Source: an archaeon
GTDB lineage: Archaea; Thermoproteota; Nitrososphaeria; Nitrososphaerales; UBA183
Direction: 5' to 3'
Length of the DNA stretch: 21,030 nt
Assembly (NCBI GenBank): GCA_021828185.1
Contig: JAKASI010000016.1
Span: 1 to 21,030 of the forward strand
Part shown: piece after piece, positions 13,406 to 20,785 of the stretch
How the letters are laid out: every line of letters begins with the position of its first letter
Numbering within the stretch: position 1 is the stretch's first letter
Program-made: the position numbers and the translations under genes
The notes under the pieces: generated by a model
Seen by the model: the letters and a program-made list of their open reading frames with translations, nothing else
Database searches by the model: none
Told to the model about the DNA's origin: nothing

Positions 13406-15250
13406 GTGAAGAGGCTCGGTCCGAGGACGCGGGCCGCAGCCCTCACCCTCAAGGTGGCGGGGTTCCTCGTGGGGGTGTTCTCGGTCTGCTTCGCTCTCGG
13501 CTTCGTCTACGACGAGCTGGCGTTCCTGTCAGAGGAAGGAGGAATCAACATGGGGGACGTCCTCGTGGTCCTCGCAGCGATCGCGCTGGCCCTTTCCGGG
13601 GTGGCCCTCGTCGCCCAACTCCCGGAGTCGTTCCGAGCGCGGTTCAGGCGCTTCCCCGAGTCCATCGGAAGAGCGAGGCCGGTCTACGGCCTTGGCACCA
13701 TGCTGGCCGTAGGGATCGGCGCGACGCTCGGTTCACCGCTGTTCATCCTAATTCCTGAGAATATCCTGCAGTACGAGGTCGTCTCAATCGCGTCCCTTGC
13801 TCTCGCCAGCATCCTGTCTGTTGCCATGGCGAAGGTCTACACTGACATGTACAGGACGTCACGGGCCCTCGGACTCACAGGCGTTGGCGGGCCCTCCTTC
13901 ACCAGGATGGTCGTCGGAACCCGGAGCGTCAGGTATTTCGTGTCGAGGCTTTCGATGTGGGTATCGAACACCGCTCTCGCAGCGTACACCAAAATCGTGT
14001 TCCTGATCTTCGTGCTCGACCCCCAGTATCTCCCGGCCGTGCTGACTGCCTATGGGATGAGCCCCGTTCTAATCAATGTAACAGTCTACTCCATTGCCTC
14101 TGCCTTCGTGGCCTGGACGATATTGAACATCCTGTTCGAGCAGAGGTATCTGAGGCTCCTGGGGGCCCTCCAAATCGCCATGACGGCGGCGCTGCTCTTC
14201 ATCCTGGTCTACCACAGCGCCGTCCTCGGGGCAAGTGGCTCCTGGAACCTTTATGGTCTGTTCACGGCGGTCAAGGGGTATAGCTGGGTCCCTGCCCTGG
14301 TCGTAAACACGGGGTACCTCTACCTTCTCTTCTTCGGGTTCCAGGAGATACAGTCCCTTGAGCGGGACGCGGTGGAGGAGTCAGGCGTGCCTGTGATATC
14401 CTGGGTCAAGAAGGGGTTCAAGCTCGGCCGGACGGCGTACTTCGGAGCCGCCATGGTCCTAAGCGTCGTAGTCGCTGCTGCGGTCAATATCTTCTACGGG
14501 CTTGCCGTCTATGCCTCGGTAAGTTCCGGCGTGGCGCTCCCTCAGGGAACGGCGATCCCCGCGCTCTACCTTGCAGGAAACCTCCTGGGACCGGCCCAGG
14601 AGCTTCTCATGGCGGTCGCCTTCCTGATTGCCACCGTCACCACATTCGTCCCCGCGTTCCTTGCAGCGGCCAGGCACCTAGGCGCCCTGGGGGAAGACGG
14701 ATACATGCCGAAGTCGCTCGCAAACCTCTCGTGGGCGTTCACCCTGGTTGCGATACTACTGCTGGCCATAGGCCCCCAGGACTTTCTCGTCAACATCACA
14801 GATTTCATGGTGCTAATCAGCCTCGGCATAATCAGCCTATCCGCTCTCTGGCTGAGAAAGAAGACCGCCGAGGAGATGAAGCTGGGGAGGACCCTTCCGC
14901 TCGCGGTGGGACTGTCCTGCTTCCTCTTCGGGGGTGCGGTCTACTTCATCAATCCGTCGGTGGTCGTCTTCGGCGCGATCGCGATCATGTTCGCTTATCT
15001 GATCTTCGATGTCATAGAGCTGGGGACCCTGGGAGCCCAGCTCTTCCTGTCCGTCTTTGGCTTCGTCTCGCTGCTCATGCTGACGGCGTTCGGGCATACG
15101 CTCTATACTGGCGGGGTGATTAGGCTGCTGACAAACCCGCTGGGCTCGGACCCGAACACGTTCCTTTCGATCGGACTGCTGATCTCGTCCGCCATCCTGG
15201 CGTCGAACGTAATGCTGGACGTCAGGATTCTGAGGCGTACTCTGCTCTAG
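13406..15250 (+). CDS. APC-superfamily amino acid permease-like protein
   Basis: The 614-residue integral membrane protein has roughly 12-14 helices. The APC-type first core helix carries a glycine-rich break (LGTMLAVGIGATLGSPLF), and the later segment ARHLGALGEDGYMPKSLA corresponds to the conserved R-x-x-x-A-x-x-x-DG-x-x-P loop of amino acid permeases. The substrate cannot be read from the sequence. GTG at 13406 is chosen because AGGAGAG lies about 7 nt upstream; an in-frame TTG at 13379 would overlap the upstream gene. Two extra N-terminal helices precede the APC core. The 3' end overlaps the converging antiporter gene by 29 nt. Confidence 0.75.
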   Translation: MKRLGPRTRAAALTLKVAGFLVGVFSVCFALGFVYDELAFLSEEGGINMGDVLVVLAAIALALSGVALVAQLPESFRARFRRFPESIGRARPVYGLGTMLAVGIGATLGSPLFILIPENILQYEVVSIASLALASILSVAMAKVYTDMYRTSRALGLTGVGGPSFTRMVVGTRSVRYFVSRLSMWVSNTALAAYTKIVFLIFVLDPQYLPAVLTAYGMSPVLINVTVYSIASAFVAWTILNILFEQRYLRLLGALQIAMTAALLFILVYHSAVLGASGSWNLYGLFTAVKGYSWVPALVVNTGYLYLLFFGFQEIQSLERDAVEESGVPVISWVKKGFKLGRTAYFGAAMVLSVVVAAAVNIFYGLAVYASVSSGVALPQGTAIPALYLAGNLLGPAQELLMAVAFLIATVTTFVPAFLAAARHLGALGEDGYMPKSLANLSWAFTLVAILLLAIGPQDFLVNITDFMVLISLGIISLSALWLRKKTAEEMKLGRTLPLAVGLSCFLFGGAVYFINPSVVVFGAIAIMFAYLIFDVIELGTLGAQLFLSVFGFVSLLMLTAFGHTLYTGGVIRLLTNPLGSDPNTFLSIGLLISSAILASNVMLDVRILRRTLL

Positions 15251-16523
15251 GTGCGCGCGCCTCGTCCGTTGAACCTTTGTGATACTGATAGTCGAGGCTA
15301 CTCATGAAGTCCCTGAACCCCAGCTTCTGACTCCTCAGTCGGGTGATGCTCCCGATTGCCGTCACGACGTTGGTGAGCACTATCACGTATGTGACGATGT
15401 TCAGGTAGGAGTCAGCGTGTGGAAGTCCTTCGCCAACCGCTATGATGGCGAGGGTCGCCGGGACCAGCCCCTGCGCGCACATCAGGATGATCTCTCTGCT
15501 GTTCTGCCTCAGCTCCGAGCCTTTCGTGCTCAGGGTCGTGCTTATGATTCTGAACAGCATGAGGACAAGCAGGACTTCGATCCCGATCGTCAGGTTGGCA
15601 AAGATCTGGCTCCCACTGATTGAGACATTGAGCCCAAGGAACACGAAGAAGAGGGTCTCCATCAGGAAAGAGATCTCCTCCTGAAAGAGCCCAAGCTTCT
15701 TCTGGAGGACATCCATGCTGAGATGCCAGTTGCCCAGTCCGTTAAGCAGCTGGTAGTTGCCCAGGATTATGCCGAAAATCAGGACTGACAGCTCACCACT
15801 TCCGCCCAGACGGTTGCTGATGACGTAGGTGGCGAAGACCAAGCCCAGCGTGAGGACGTAGGTGTATGCCCGCTGCTGGAAGCGGTTCAGTATGAACACC
15901 CAGGCGATAGACAGGGCAGCCCCCAGCACTATGCCGACAGAGAAGTTGGACGCAACAGTCTGGAAACTGCCTGCCCAGTTTGCCGCCCCGGTCTGGTACG
16001 CCCCGACGAAAGCGAAGAAGAGGATGATCGAAAGGATGGAGCTCATGGTTGACTCCAAGGTCAGGAACGCCACCGTGACTTCGGGAAGCTTGAGGGATCT
16101 TGAAAGCGGTATCACAACCGCGGCGGTCGTCTCTCCGCCCATCATCGAAGCGAAGATGAACGATGAAAGCAGGTCCCACCCCAGGAGCAGGGAGACCAGC
16201 AGGGCGATGGCTATGGTGCTCCCTATCATGTAGATGAACACCTGAATCAGCGCCCTTCCGCCCCCTCCCTTCAGCGCCACTCCCAGCCCGGTGTCCATGC
16301 CTCCATAGAACAGGACCATCAGCAAGGTGAGCTCGGCAAACACCACGAGAGAGGGCAGGAGGTTCGCCCTTGAGAGAAACCCGAAGACCGGACCGATCAG
16401 GATGCCCATGAATATGAGGAAGATGAACATGGGAATCCCAGTCTTCTTGAAGAAGAGCTCTCCGGCGAATCCGACGACTATTATGGCTGTAACAATCGAG
16501 AAGATCGATACGATGTCGAGCAT
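15222..16523 (-). CDS. Cation/proton antiporter (CPA-type) homologue
   Basis: The 433-residue protein has about 12-13 membrane helices in the Na+/H+ exchanger pattern, including ELTLLMVLFYGGMDTGL, SMMGGETTAAVVIPL, LTLESTMSSILSIILFF and GIILGNYQLL. The arginine in the tenth-helix-like MLFRIIS is kept. In CPA1 exchangers the region after Glu-Ser carries the ion-binding Asn-Asp pair. Here the aligned residues are Ser161-Ser162, and the TDP unit reads ETT, so transport chemistry may differ or another acidic residue may serve. Start is ATG 16523. The C-terminal tail is hydrophilic and its coding end overlaps the permease gene. Confidence 0.8.
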   Translation of the reverse strand: MLDIVSIFSIVTAIIVVGFAGELFFKKTGIPMFIFLIFMGILIGPVFGFLSRANLLPSLVVFAELTLLMVLFYGGMDTGLGVALKGGGGRALIQVFIYMIGSTIAIALLVSLLLGWDLLSSFIFASMMGGETTAAVVIPLSRSLKLPEVTVAFLTLESTMSSILSIILFFAFVGAYQTGAANWAGSFQTVASNFSVGIVLGAALSIAWVFILNRFQQRAYTYVLTLGLVFATYVISNRLGGSGELSVLIFGIILGNYQLLNGLGNWHLSMDVLQKKLGLFQEEISFLMETLFFVFLGLNVSISGSQIFANLTIGIEVLLVLMLFRIISTTLSTKGSELRQNSREIILMCAQGLVPATLAIIAVGEGLPHADSYLNIVTYVIVLTNVVTAIGSITRLRSQKLGFRDFMSSLDYQYHKGSTDEARAPRAEYASES

Positions 16524-16727
16524 CGGGCGCCGCCGATGTCGGGGAGGGCTTCTTAGGCCTAACTATGCCGGACTAATCTTCGGCGAGATCAGGGCCCTTT
16601 TGCCAAACAGAGCTTGTTTCTGGGAGTCGAGTTCTACCTGAGCAGAATCGAGGTCACAGACCGTCCCAGAAGAGGGCGGACTGAGCGGCACTTCCGTTGA
16701 ATCCCTTGGCAGACGGGCCATGCTCCT

Positions 16728-16736
16728 GTTAAATAG
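16728..16736 (+). promoter_or_regulatory. TATA box of the toroid protein gene
   Basis: GTTAAATAG is centred about 33 nt before the ATG at 16765, allowing a very short leader. It supports that ATG over the in-frame ATG at 16720, which lies upstream of the box. Confidence 0.5.
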
Positions 16737-16764
16737 CCGAGAGGGCCGATGCCTTTCAGCCATT

Positions 16765-17724
16765 ATGAAGGACGTCATGGAGTGGCTGACCGAGCCGGAA
16801 CAGCCTGCCGCGAGGTTCCTTGCGATGAGGGATCTCATGGGGGCGAGCGGGAGCGAACTCCGCGATGCGTGGAAGGAGATACCGGCCCGAGGGTGGGTCG
16901 AACAGATATTGCGGAAGCGCCACGAAGGGGGGTACTGGGTCGACAAGGAGAACTTGTATCGGCCGAAGTACCTCTCCACCAACTGGATGCTGCTTGCGCT
17001 CTCGGACCTCGGCGTCACTCGGGAGCTGCCGTGGCTGGCCGAGTCGGCAGATATGTGGAGAGACACCTACGCCAGGCCTGACGGCGGTTTCGACCAGCCG
17101 GAAGCAGAGAAGAGCGAGCTCTGCCTCGTAGGGAACACCGCCAGGGCCCTGGTGAAGTTCGGATACCAAGACGACCCCAAGGTGAAGAGGGCAATCGAGT
17201 GGCTGGTCAAGAACCAGAAGCCTAACGGGGGCTGGCACTGCTGGGGGAAGAACGGCGTCATCGACGGGTGGGAGGGGATGAGCGCCTTCGCGGTCTACCC
17301 CCGCGAGAAGTGGACTAGGAGCACGAAGGCGGCCGTCGACAGGGGCCTCGAGTTCTATCTCGAGCGCCGCCTGCTGCGGCAAGGCAGGCGGTACGACCCC
17401 TGGTACAGGCTTCACTTCCCCTACCACTACTACTACGACGTGCTGGTTGGACTGGAATTCATAGCCGCCTTGGGGAGGGGAGACGACCCGAGGGCGGCCT
17501 ACGCTGTCGAGGTCCTCAAGCGGAAGAGACTCAAGAATGGGCGGTGGCCGATGGACGCAGTGCACCCTGACTACCTGAACGCCGGGAAGCTACCAAGATG
17601 GTGGCCGAAGTACTCGCATAGGTTCCAGCCGTTCTCCCTTGAGAAGGCCGGCGAGCCGAGCAAGATGATCACGCTTAGGGCGCTGCGTGTCCTGCGGCGA
17701 CTGGGCGAGCCCATGCCTCCCTGA
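16765..17724 (+). CDS. Terpenoid cyclase/prenyltransferase-like alpha/alpha-toroid protein
   Basis: The 319-residue protein is built from helical hairpin repeats with GG(Y/F/W) turns: GGYWVDKENLY, STNWMLLALSDLGV, PDGGFDQPE, AIEWLVKNQKPNGGWHCWG and YYDVLVGLEFIAALG. This resembles the squalene-cyclase/prenyltransferase superfamily repeat. The catalytic D-x-D-D of cyclases is not seen, so enzyme activity is doubtful. Homologues are often annotated only as prenyltransferase-like or misnamed NifH. It is soluble, with no signal peptide. ATG 16765 is chosen on the TATA position. Confidence 0.7.
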   Translation: MKDVMEWLTEPEQPAARFLAMRDLMGASGSELRDAWKEIPARGWVEQILRKRHEGGYWVDKENLYRPKYLSTNWMLLALSDLGVTRELPWLAESADMWRDTYARPDGGFDQPEAEKSELCLVGNTARALVKFGYQDDPKVKRAIEWLVKNQKPNGGWHCWGKNGVIDGWEGMSAFAVYPREKWTRSTKAAVDRGLEFYLERRLLRQGRRYDPWYRLHFPYHYYYDVLVGLEFIAALGRGDDPRAAYAVEVLKRKRLKNGRWPMDAVHPDYLNAGKLPRWWPKYSHRFQPFSLEKAGEPSKMITLRALRVLRRLGEPMPP

Positions 17725-17753
17725 AGAACTCCTTTCACAGAAGACAGGGCGGA

Positions 17754-18101
17754 ATGAGCGAAGACCCTTCCCCGGGTTCGAATCCCCAAGCATCGGGACC
17801 GAAACCTGCCGGGAGAGGCGCCCATGCCCGTCAGACATCCACAACCTTTACGGAGAGTCCGTTCGAGAGGCATGGCGCCTTGCTCCTCAGAGTCCACGTC
17901 GCGCCGAATGCTAGGGAAGCCGGCGTGGTAAGGGTTGACGACACTACCCTCGAAGTCAAGGTCGATGAAGAAGCGGAGCGCGGCCGAGCCAACAGGAGGC
18001 TCCTAGAGATCATGTCCGACTACCTCGGGGTCCCGAAATCGAAACTGAAATTGGTGGCCGGCGCTCGATCGAGGGACAAGACAATACTGGTGACCCCCTA
18101 G
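17754..18101 (+). CDS. DUF167 (YggU/UPF0235) family protein
   Basis: The conserved core LLRVHVAPNAREAGVV...LEVKVDEEAERGRANRRLLEIMSDYLGVPKSKLKLVAGARSRDKTILV is a complete DUF167 domain of about 72 residues. Its function is unknown. About 42 residues precede it from ATG 17754 in a Pro/Ser/Gly-rich stretch with no domain features. A TTG at 17880 would give a protein of normal family length, with CCTTTA (about 17846-17851) as a possible TATA element. The start is therefore uncertain. The radical SAM gene begins 2 nt after the stop, so the two are co-transcribed. Confidence 0.75.
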   Translation: MSEDPSPGSNPQASGPKPAGRGAHARQTSTTFTESPFERHGALLLRVHVAPNAREAGVVRVDDTTLEVKVDEEAERGRANRRLLEIMSDYLGVPKSKLKLVAGARSRDKTILVTP

Positions 18102-18103
18102 AC

Positions 18104-19186
18104 GTGCACTACCACGTGATTCTCACGAAGGAATGCAACCTTCTCTGCAAGTACTGCGGGGGAGGGAGCGATGCGCCACCCAAGGAGATTCAGTATTCCT
18201 TGCCCCAGCTCAGGTCGTTCCTGTCCGAGGACGACGACCCGGTGGTTGAGTTCTACGGAGGGGAGCCACTGTTGCGCCTCAAGACAATGCAGATCATGAT
18301 GGACGAGCTACCAGGGCGGTTTGTGCTGCAAACGAACGGCGTCCATCTGGATGAAATCGAGCCAAGGTACCTCTCCAAGCTCGGCACCATCCTGGTCTCG
18401 ATTGACGGGACCGAGGCCGTCACTGACAGCAAGAGGGGGAAGGGGGTCTACCGACGCGTCATGCGCAACTCGGAGCTTATCAGGAGCATGGGTTACACCG
18501 GGGACCTCGTCGCGAGGATGACAGTGGCGCAGGGCACGGACATCAACGAGAATGTGCGGCACCTCCAAGACTCGGGGCTGTTCGACCACGTCCACTGGCA
18601 GCTTGACTTCGGAATGTTCTGGGAAGCCGGGGAGTACACCGAGCCGAGGATACAGGAGTGGATCTCCCAATACAACGACGGAGTCGCCCTGTTGGTCAGC
18701 TCTTGGGTGGGTGGAATGGAGCGCACAGGCAGAGTAGACGGGCTGGTCCCGTTCTTGGGGGTGATGGGATCCCTTCTTTCAGATACAACCACAAGGCTGA
18801 GGTGCGGCTCAGGCATCGACTTCTTCTCGGTCATGCCGGACGGGAGGATTTCTGCCTGCCCGGTGTCGCTAGACTTCGACTTCTCGATAGTCGGCTCCAT
18901 CTTCAAGAACACGCCTGCTTCACTCCGCGACGCCGTCTTTGTGGGCGAACCGTGCAGTTCCTGCGACATTCTCGAGGTCTGTGGAGGCAGGTGCCTGTTC
19001 GTCAACCGGGCACAACAACTTCTTCGGGAGAACGGCTACTCCCTCATCTGCAGTACGGTAAGGCACCTGGTCAAGGTACTGCGCGATGCCCGTCCCCGCG
19101 TTGAAGAGCTCATTGAAAGCGGGGTAGTAAGGCCTTCCGACTTCGAGTATCCCGCTTTCAATAACGGGTGCGAAGTCATACCGTAA
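18104..19186 (+). CDS. Radical SAM/SPASM enzyme, AF1577-like putative peptide modifier
   Basis: The 360-residue enzyme has the radical SAM cluster motif C11-x3-C15-x2-C18 (TKECNLLCKYCGG). SAM-binding GGEP is at 52-55. A full C-terminal SPASM domain has seven cysteines: Cys234-x12-G-x4-Cys252, then Cys284-x2-Cys287-x5-Cys293-x3-Cys297, and Cys316. This fits two auxiliary iron-sulfur clusters. The opening HYHVILTKECNLLCKYCGG matches the archaeal AF1577-type family assigned to peptide modification by its SPASM domain; the substrate is unknown. GTG 18104 is two bases after the DUF167 stop. No obvious precursor peptide gene is seen next to it. Confidence 0.85.
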   Translation: MHYHVILTKECNLLCKYCGGGSDAPPKEIQYSLPQLRSFLSEDDDPVVEFYGGEPLLRLKTMQIMMDELPGRFVLQTNGVHLDEIEPRYLSKLGTILVSIDGTEAVTDSKRGKGVYRRVMRNSELIRSMGYTGDLVARMTVAQGTDINENVRHLQDSGLFDHVHWQLDFGMFWEAGEYTEPRIQEWISQYNDGVALLVSSWVGGMERTGRVDGLVPFLGVMGSLLSDTTTRLRCGSGIDFFSVMPDGRISACPVSLDFDFSIVGSIFKNTPASLRDAVFVGEPCSSCDILEVCGGRCLFVNRAQQLLRENGYSLICSTVRHLVKVLRDARPRVEELIESGVVRPSDFEYPAFNNGCEVIP

Positions 19187-19270
19187 TCGGTCCCCGATCC
19201 GATGGGCTGCAGGGATCAGCGGGAACGGTTTCGCCAGGTTTCCACAACCAAAAATCAGGCTCAAACCTGT

Positions 19271-19357
19271 GGCCTGACAAGGGTTCGGGCCGACCCGGAT
19301 TCGAATGCTTGGCCTCTCGGCGCACCTGAGAAACGATGATGTCCGGGTGGCACCTGG
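19271..19357 (-). repeat. Copy A of a dispersed tRNA-like repeat
   Basis: An ungapped 37-nt stretch (19275-19311) matches copy B (19948-19984) at about 27 of 37 positions, starting with TGACAAGGGT. Weaker similarity extends further, including AGAAAC and CACCTG. On the minus strand it contains TTCGAAT, as in a tRNA T-loop, but no flanking pairs make a real T-arm and no cloverleaf can be drawn. It may be a degenerate tRNA-derived or miniature mobile sequence. Strand is nominal. Confidence 0.45.
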
Positions 19358-19398
19358 TTCCCAACTTAGCTGCCCGCGAGGCACCCGTCCATGAATCG

Positions 19399-19405
19399 CT
19401 TAATA
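19399..19405 (+). promoter_or_regulatory. TATA box of the toxin-antitoxin operon
   Basis: CTTAATA is centred 30 nt before the ATG at 19432. It selects that codon over the TTG at 19411 and the ATG at 19423. Confidence 0.5.
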
Positions 19406-19431
19406 CCTAGTTGGACGGTCGAATGCTTTGC

Positions 19432-19629
19432 ATGGCTTCAAAGCTGACCGAGCTCTACCGGGAAGTGAAGGGCCTCAGGAGGGACATAGAAGAGATCAAG
19501 GAGATGCTCGTCCTCGAGGTCTCCCCAACAAAGTCTGAAAAGAGGGCGATTGCCAGAGGGAGGAAAGAGTACGCCGAGGGCAAGACAGAAGATTGGAGCG
19601 AAGCTCGGAAGCGAGTCACTGAATCCTAG
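19432..19629 (+). CDS. Antitoxin of a RelBE-type pair
   Basis: The predicted protein is 65 residues. An N-terminal amphipathic, coiled helix (LTELYREVKGLRRDIEEIKEML) is followed by a linker and a charged C-terminal helix (SEKRAIARGRKEYAEGKTEDWSEARKR). The second part resembles toxin-wrapping regions of short archaeal RelB-like antitoxins. No clear DNA-binding fold is visible. The assignment rests mainly on its position: its stop codon is directly followed by the toxin start. It is expected to neutralise the toxin and may autoregulate. Confidence 0.7.
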   Translation: MASKLTELYREVKGLRRDIEEIKEMLVLEVSPTKSEKRAIARGRKEYAEGKTEDWSEARKRVTES

Positions 19630-19893
19630 TTGTATCGTGTCGTCCTGACCAACCGAGCTCGGAAAGGGTTGGAGAGGGCCCCTGAGCATGTCAGGAATCG
19701 AATTATCGAGGCGCTGGATGCTCTGCAGCAGTCCTTCGCTCCTGTCAAGCTCTTCGATGTAAAGAGGCTCAAGGGATACACTGACACATTCAGGATCAGG
19801 GTCGGCGACTGGAGGATGATTTACGAGCTACAGAGGAAGGAGTCGTTGATAGTGGTCTTGGAGATCGGACCTAGAGGAAGAATCGACTACTAA
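19630..19893 (+). CDS. relE: RelE/ParE-family toxin
   Basis: The 87-residue protein fits the RelE fold. Strand YRVVLTNRARKGLERAP is followed by a helix (VRNRIIEALDALQQ), then DVKRLKGYTDTFRIRVGDWRMIYEL and a final strand (LIVVLEIGPRGRIDY). The phrase RLKG-x(4)-FRIRVGDWR-x-IYE is a RelE hallmark that carries the basic residues of ribosome-dependent mRNA cleavage. The TTG start directly abuts the antitoxin stop, which suggests tight translational coupling. Confidence 0.88.
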   Translation: MYRVVLTNRARKGLERAPEHVRNRIIEALDALQQSFAPVKLFDVKRLKGYTDTFRIRVGDWRMIYELQRKESLIVVLEIGPRGRIDY

Positions 19894-19940
19894 GTAGAGA
19901 CCCAACCATTTCATTCGTTGATTCTTCAGGCCCAGACCTC

Positions 19941-20053
19941 GGCCTCCTGACAAGGGTGCGAGTCGGGCTGTTTTCGAACCCTTGTCTTTCTAGGGCTACG
20001 GGGGCTACGCCCAGAAACCGAGCCAATTTCTGACCACCGGGACTACGCACCTG
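19941..20053 (-). repeat. Copy B of the dispersed tRNA-like repeat
   Basis: This copy lies on the other side of the toxin-antitoxin pair in the same orientation as copy A. It contains a perfect 8-bp inverted repeat GACAAGGG/CCCTTGTC (19949-19956/19979-19986). On the minus strand the loop begins TTCGA, like a T-arm with an enlarged loop. A further GGTGCG/CGCACC complementarity exists but does not complete a tRNA. Strand is nominal. Confidence 0.45.
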
Positions 20054-20123
20054 CCTGTGATCTATGGTGGCCTGTGCAATACTTTCATGCATCCGTGTGT
20101 CTCGATGGTTCCCTTCCAACGGT

Positions 20124-20576
20124 ATGGGTAAAGCCAAGAACGCCCGTTATTGGCCACGAGATGAACCACAGAACTTGCCGAAGAGTAAGAGGGAAGAGCT
20201 CACCGCCTTCCTCACCCTGGAGATCCTGATAGAGGGTCTATCCTCAGAGGTGAGGAACCTGAGGAAGATCCCCTTCAGCCCCGCGCTCGTAACGAGAGTG
20301 ATCAGGGCCCTCCAGGACGCCAAAGTGATTGACAAGATAAACTATGGGAAGTACATCTTCAACAATGAGTTTCTCAAGTCCGTGAGCATGGACGTCTTTC
20401 CTAGGATGCCCCGGGCCGGGTTGGCACAGTACCCCGTCATGACAGTCTTCGACATCTGCAGGATGGAAGAATGGAGCGACGACGAGTTCGAGGCGTTCCT
20501 TAAACACCTTAGGTATCATAGAGCCGAACTCCGGAAGTGGAGGGCTGACGGCGTCGATGAAATCTATCAGGGATAA
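20124..20576 (+). CDS. Small basic protein, possible winged-helix fold, unknown function
   Basis: The 150-residue protein was not recognised. The N-terminus is short and basic (MGKAKNARYWPRD). About 20-75 are helical with SEVRNLRKIPFSPALVTRVIRALQDAKVIDKI followed by a hairpin NYGKYIFNNEF, which could be a winged helix. The C-terminal part (MTVFDICRMEEWSDDEFEAFLKHLRYHRAELRKW) is a charged helix pair. The frame is open back to 20064 through repeat-flanking sequence, but ATG 20124 gives a cleaner start. A TATA-like CAATACTTTC (20085-20094) precedes it. It lies just upstream of the hairpin array. Confidence 0.5.
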   Translation: MGKAKNARYWPRDEPQNLPKSKREELTAFLTLEILIEGLSSEVRNLRKIPFSPALVTRVIRALQDAKVIDKINYGKYIFNNEFLKSVSMDVFPRMPRAGLAQYPVMTVFDICRMEEWSDDEFEAFLKHLRYHRAELRKWRADGVDEIYQG

Positions 20577-20687
20577 TCAAGGCTTGCGCAGAATTCACCC
20601 CCAAATTGTGCTCAAGCGTTGAACACGGTCCCCAGTCCAAAGAAGGGGCTTCGCCGTCTGAGAAGATCGGGAGGAGAAAAGTCGTTC

Positions 20688-20699
20688 AAAAAATATATT
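20688..20699 (+). promoter_or_regulatory. Strong TATA box ahead of the hairpin array
   Basis: An A/T-only AAAAAATATATT run in GC-rich surroundings is preceded by purine-rich GAGGAGAAAA. It predicts transcription starting near 20720 and running into the hairpin array. No good gene starts at that point. Confidence 0.5.
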
Positions 20700-20785
20700 G
20701 GGAGGTTGACGGGCAATATCCGCAACGCAACTCCTGGCAACCCTGCAGTGAGGGAGCCGAACATCGGAATGTGTTTTCATTTCGA

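Noticed and set aside
17767..17785. GGGTTCGAATCCC-like sequence resembling a tRNA T-arm inside the DUF167 N-terminal extension
   Set aside because: Only three consecutive pairs form, and no acceptor, D or anticodon arm can be found on either strand. Treated as chance, though it adds doubt to the ATG start at 17754.
18920..19384. Long minus-strand ORF of 154 codons antisense to the radical SAM 3' end
   Set aside because: It runs through the repeat copy and opposite strongly supported coding sequence, with no domain features. It is a shadow frame.
19271..20053. Full tRNA genes at the two TTCGAA-containing repeats
   Set aside because: Several arm layouts and intron positions were tried on both strands. 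T-like stems occur in copy B, but no acceptor/D/anticodon set fits either copy, so they are listed as repeats only.
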